Notes under the pieces: model-generated | What the model saw: only the letters and a program-made list of their open reading frames with translations | Databases searched by the model: none | What the model was told of the DNA's origin: nothing | Shown here: positions 7,939 to 10,542 of the stretch, piece after piece | Position numbering within the stretch: position 1 is the stretch's first letter | Layout of the letters: each line of letters starts with the position of its first letter | Made by a program: the position numbers and the translations under genes | Origin: JANQIV01 sp050117315 | GTDB taxonomy: Bacteria; Bacteroidota; Ignavibacteria; Ignavibacteriales; Melioribacteraceae | Assembly (NCBI GenBank): GCA_050117315.1 | Contig: JASFMY010000175.1 | Location: 1 to 10,542 of the forward strand | DNA length: 10,542 nucleotides | Direction of reading: 5' to 3'

Positions 7939-8515
7939 AAAATATGAAGCTGTCGTTATAGGCGCATCGGCAGGAGGCTTGGAAGCAACTATTCAACTTC
8001 TCCGTGAACTTCCGCAAAATTTTCCTTTACCTATTATTATTGTTCAACACAGAGCAAATGACGAACGAACGCTGTTGGAAGAAGTTATACAGTCTAATTG
8101 CAAAATTACTGTTAAGCAGGCTGATGAGAAAGAAAAAATTAAACAGGGTACGGTTTACTTTGCACCTGCTAATTATCACTTACTGGTTGAAGAAGATAGC
8201 ACATTATCGTTGACAAGTGATAAACTTGTCAACTACAGCAGACCCTCTATTGATGTATTATTCGAAACAGCCTCAGAAGTTTACCGAAAAGGTTTAATCG
8301 GTATAATTCTTACAGGCTCAAATGGTGACGGCACCGAAGGAATAAAAGCAATTAAAATAAATGGGGGAACAACAATAGCCGAAAACCCCAAAACCGCTGC
8401 ATTTCCCTATATGCCGCAGTCCGCCATTAATACCGGTTACGTGCAGTACATTTGGGAGATAAAAGAAATAAAAAATTTTTTACTGTCAATATTGAATGAG
8501 CACAACCATGCCTAA
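7919..8515 (+). CDS. cheB: CheB-type protein-glutamate methylesterase, catalytic domain only
   Basis: A 198-residue protein equal to the CheB methylesterase domain, which removes methyl groups added by CheR and can deamidate glutamine. The catalytic triad is visible: S17 in GASAGG, H44 in VQHR, and D137 in LTGSNGDG. The spacing (27 and 93 residues) is close to that of enteric CheB. SRPSIDVLF, a conserved family block, is also present. Classical CheB has an N-terminal REC domain that restrains the enzyme until phosphorylated. Here translation starts 14 residues before the catalytic serine loop, and upstream sequence is cheR, so that REC is truly absent. Control may come from the separate REC protein two genes upstream, or the enzyme may be constitutive. 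The start lies within cheR (20-bp overlap), and its end overlaps the next kinase by up to 20 bp. Confidence 0.93.
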   Translation: MIHSNHEKYEAVVIGASAGGLEATIQLLRELPQNFPLPIIIVQHRANDERTLLEEVIQSNCKITVKQADEKEKIKQGTVYFAPANYHLLVEEDSTLSLTSDKLVNYSRPSIDVLFETASEVYRKGLIGIILTGSNGDGTEGIKAIKINGGTTIAENPKTAAFPYMPQSAINTGYVQYIWEIKEIKNFLLSILNEHNHA

Positions 8516-10364
8516 AACCAAGAAAGCAAATCTTCTTATAGTTGATGATAATCATGCTAATATTGTAGCGCTCGAACAAATACTGCAAAAAGTTATTTGT
8601 AATATTTTAACTGCATCAAGCGTCAATCACGCATTGAAAATAATTCTCAACGAGCAAATAGATCTAATTATACTTGATGTAAAAATGCCCGGCATGGATG
8701 GATTTGAAATAGCCCAGATTATTAAGTCCAATAAAAGGACACGTGATATACCTATTATATTTGTTTCGGCAGAAAAAAAAGAACACAAATTTGCTATGAA
8801 AAGTTACGAAGAGGGAGCTATAGATTATCTGTACAAACCTCTTGACCCGGAAATAACCAAAGCAAAAGTTTCTGTTTTACTTCAATTACAAATGCAGCGT
8901 AAGGAGTTGCTCGAAAAAAACCAAACACTTGAAAAATATGCTTTGTTGATTGACAACTCAGCCGATATCAAATGTATAATTGATCCGCGTACTTTCAAAT
9001 TTAACGAAGTGAACAGAGCTATTAACACAATTTTGGGGTATACAATTGATGAAATTAAAGATACTTCTCTCATGCTCTATTTAACTGAAGAAAGCAAAAC
9101 AAAAGTTCAGAAATTAAGTTCAACTTCAAAAAATCGCTTCTCATTTGAAACACGAATATATTCAAAGAATAGAAAAATTAAATGGTTACAATGGAACGTT
9201 GTATTCAAAGACAGAATTTGGTTTGCTAATGCAAGAGATATCACAGAGGTTAAAGAGGTAGAAGAAATTAGAAAACATCTTACCGCCGTTGTAAAACAAT
9301 CGGAAGATGCTGTTTATCTTCATGACCCGGAAGGACAAATAATATCTTGGAATGACGGCGCCGAAAAAATTTATGGTTTTTCTGAAGAGGAAGCTTTAAA
9401 AATGCACATTTGGAACATTGTGCCTGGACACCTTATGAAAGAAACACAAGAAGCAATAAATAATATCCTTAAGGGAAAAAGAGTGAGGTCTGCCGAAACT
9501 AAACGTATAACAAAGTTCGGTAAAATTATTGATGTTTTATTTTCTGCTACAGTAATTACAGATTCTGATCGACGATTAAAATCAGTGGCAATTACCGAAA
9601 GAGATATTACCAAACAAAAAAAGGCCGACGAAGAGATAAAACAATTGAACTATAATCTCAAAAGAAATGTTGCCCAATTAGAAGAAACAAATAAAGAACT
9701 TGAATCGTTTTCATATTCAGTTTCTCATGATTTGCGCGCACCATTAAGAGCTATTAACGGGTTTACACGAATAATAATGAATAAACATAGTGCAGAATTT
9801 AATGAAGAATTGAGCCGTTTATTCGGTATTGTAGAAAATAGCTCTGTGAAAATGGGAGAACTTATTGATGATTTATTGAGTTTCTCAAGACTTGGAAGAT
9901 CTCTTATATCAAAATCAGATGTCAACTTTTACTCACTTGTTGAAGAAATTCTAGATGAAATTGAAATCGAAAAAAAATACAAAATAAATATCAACCTAAA
10001 TTCTTCTTTAAATCTTTCTGTTGATCGTTCAATGTTAAAACAGGTTTTCATAAATTTAATTTCCAACGCAATTAAATATTCAAGAAAAAAAGAAAATCCC
10101 GTGATAGAAATTAATTCGGAAGAAAAGGATAATGAGTACATATTCTTCGTAAAAGATAACGGCGCAGGTTTTAACATGGATTATGTGGATAAACTTTTTG
10201 GTGTATTTCAAAGGCTTCATAGTGAAGATGAATATGAAGGAACCGGCGTAGGATTATCCATAGTTCATAAAATTATTACTAAGCATTTGGGAAAAGTATG
10301 GGCAACCGGCGAAGTGGGCAAAGGCGCTACTTTTTATTTCTCACTACCTAAAGATAATATTTGA
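8496..10364 (+). CDS. Sensor histidine kinase, REC-PAS-PAS-HisKA-HATPase
   Basis: A soluble 622-residue kinase with no membrane segment. It has an N-terminal REC (about 11-128; D61 in LDVKMPGMDGF, K in YKPLD), PAS1 (about 147-255) and PAS2 (about 263-378; DAVYLHDPEGQIISWNDGAE). A short coil (about 378-402) leads to HisKA with H411 in SHDLRAPLRAI, the H-box type seen in phytochrome-like and PAS kinases. The ATPase domain has N524, D554 in DNGAGF, and the G-box GTGVGLSI from 582. All catalytic residues are intact and there is no C-terminal REC, so phosphate must go to another protein, such as the stand-alone REC or a receiver of the other kinases. The N-terminal REC makes it a likely relay target within the cluster. 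The start is uncertain: ATG 8496 overlaps cheB by 20 bp, ATG 8508 by 8 bp, and neither has a clear ribosome site. Confidence 0.92.
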   Translation: MSTTMPKTKKANLLIVDDNHANIVALEQILQKVICNILTASSVNHALKIILNEQIDLIILDVKMPGMDGFEIAQIIKSNKRTRDIPIIFVSAEKKEHKFAMKSYEEGAIDYLYKPLDPEITKAKVSVLLQLQMQRKELLEKNQTLEKYALLIDNSADIKCIIDPRTFKFNEVNRAINTILGYTIDEIKDTSLMLYLTEESKTKVQKLSSTSKNRFSFETRIYSKNRKIKWLQWNVVFKDRIWFANARDITEVKEVEEIRKHLTAVVKQSEDAVYLHDPEGQIISWNDGAEKIYGFSEEEALKMHIWNIVPGHLMKETQEAINNILKGKRVRSAETKRITKFGKIIDVLFSATVITDSDRRLKSVAITERDITKQKKADEEIKQLNYNLKRNVAQLEETNKELESFSYSVSHDLRAPLRAINGFTRIIMNKHSAEFNEELSRLFGIVENSSVKMGELIDDLLSFSRLGRSLISKSDVNFYSLVEEILDEIEIEKKYKININLNSSLNLSVDRSMLKQVFINLISNAIKYSRKKENPVIEINSEEKDNEYIFFVKDNGAGFNMDYVDKLFGVFQRLHSEDEYEGTGVGLSIVHKIITKHLGKVWATGEVGKGATFYFSLPKDNI

Positions 10365-10542
10365 TTAGATCATCTCTACAGTATAAGAAAATAATATCCA
10401 TTGCTTTAAAACTATGTAGTGGCTGGACGTAAAACGATAAGTGGGGGGAATAAAATAAGTTAAGGAGAAAAAGCAAGCAGAAAAAGAGAGAGAAAAAGCT
10501 TTTTTTTGCATAAAAAGGCAAAAATCCCATCAAGATTCGCCG
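10365..10542. other. Non-coding tail with G-run, purine-rich tract and AAAAAGCTTTTTTTT
   Basis: No supported gene. It contains six G residues at 10443-10448 (after one more at 10441), a purine-rich stretch (about 10458-10498) and AAAAAGCTTTTTTTT at 10493-10507. The last has a T-run but only a weak A/T stem, so it is a poor terminator candidate for the operon. An open frame without an ATG continues from 10464 to the window edge (a TTG at 10506 gives MHKKAKIPSRFA). I do not recognise it. Confidence 0.4.

Noticed and set aside
8004..8213. Plus-strand open frame of 69 codons inside cheB
   Set aside because: It lies wholly within cheB in another frame and looks like basic, low-information translation, while cheB has its full catalytic triad.
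683..10364. Classical chemotaxis operon
   Set aside because: Only CheR and CheB are present. There is no MCP, CheA, CheW, CheY-type motor regulator with flagellar genes, CheD or CheC.
10348..10533. Minus-strand open frame of 61 codons at the right edge
   Set aside because: Its Phe/Leu-rich sequence comes from the purine-rich tract read backwards and it overlaps the kinase end. No start signal or domain is visible.

Overview
The window is an AT-rich bacterial segment. Its core is one tightly packed plus-strand run of six signal-transduction genes (683-10364), with an eroded, mobile-element-marked stretch on the left and a short non-coding tail on the right. No gene in it fixes the taxonomy. 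The low G+C, the A/T-ending codons, the very large hybrid kinases and the linkage of CheR/CheB to REC-rich kinases suggest the Bacteroidota/Ignavibacteriota/Chlorobiota side of the tree. That placement is an inference only.

Left flank (1-682). Position 97-333 encodes the C-terminal end of an IS3/rve-type transposase that has lost its catalytic core. It ends in a 34-bp near-perfect inverted repeat (307-340). Read on the minus strand, this repeat is followed by six T residues, so it looks like a terminator facing leftward. Position 461-618 is a newly recognised relic: the C-terminal part of an Rcp1-type single-domain response regulator, apparently frameshifted. The flank therefore looks like a decay zone left by insertion and deletion beside the signalling locus.

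Core (683-10364), in order: (1) a soluble REC-PAS-HisKA-HATPase-REC hybrid kinase; (2) a 1346-residue membrane kinase with a NIT-like extracytoplasmic domain, HAMP, GAF, a Glu/Gln-rich coiled coil with an 84-bp tandem duplication, HisKA-HATPase and three C-terminal REC domains; (3) a stand-alone REC protein resembling the last REC of protein 2; (4) CheR methyltransferase; (5) a CheB methylesterase domain without its usual REC domain; (6) a soluble REC-PAS-PAS-HisKA-HATPase kinase. Genes 2 to 6 are separated by 3-4 bp or overlap by 20 bp, so they almost certainly form one transcript. Gene 1 is 46 bp upstream and probably belongs to it too.

Together these supply three kinases, seven REC domains and a methylation/demethylation pair. 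There is no chemoreceptor, CheA, CheW, HPt protein or DNA-binding output domain. The most interesting reading is a chemotaxis-independent phosphorelay whose sensor is tuned by reversible methylation. The Glu/Gln-rich coiled coil of the membrane kinase is the best candidate substrate, and the stand-alone REC may stand in for the REC missing from CheB.

Right flank (10365-10542): no supported gene. It holds a G-run, a purine-rich tract and a sequence at 10415 that could be an insertion-sequence end, cut off by the window.
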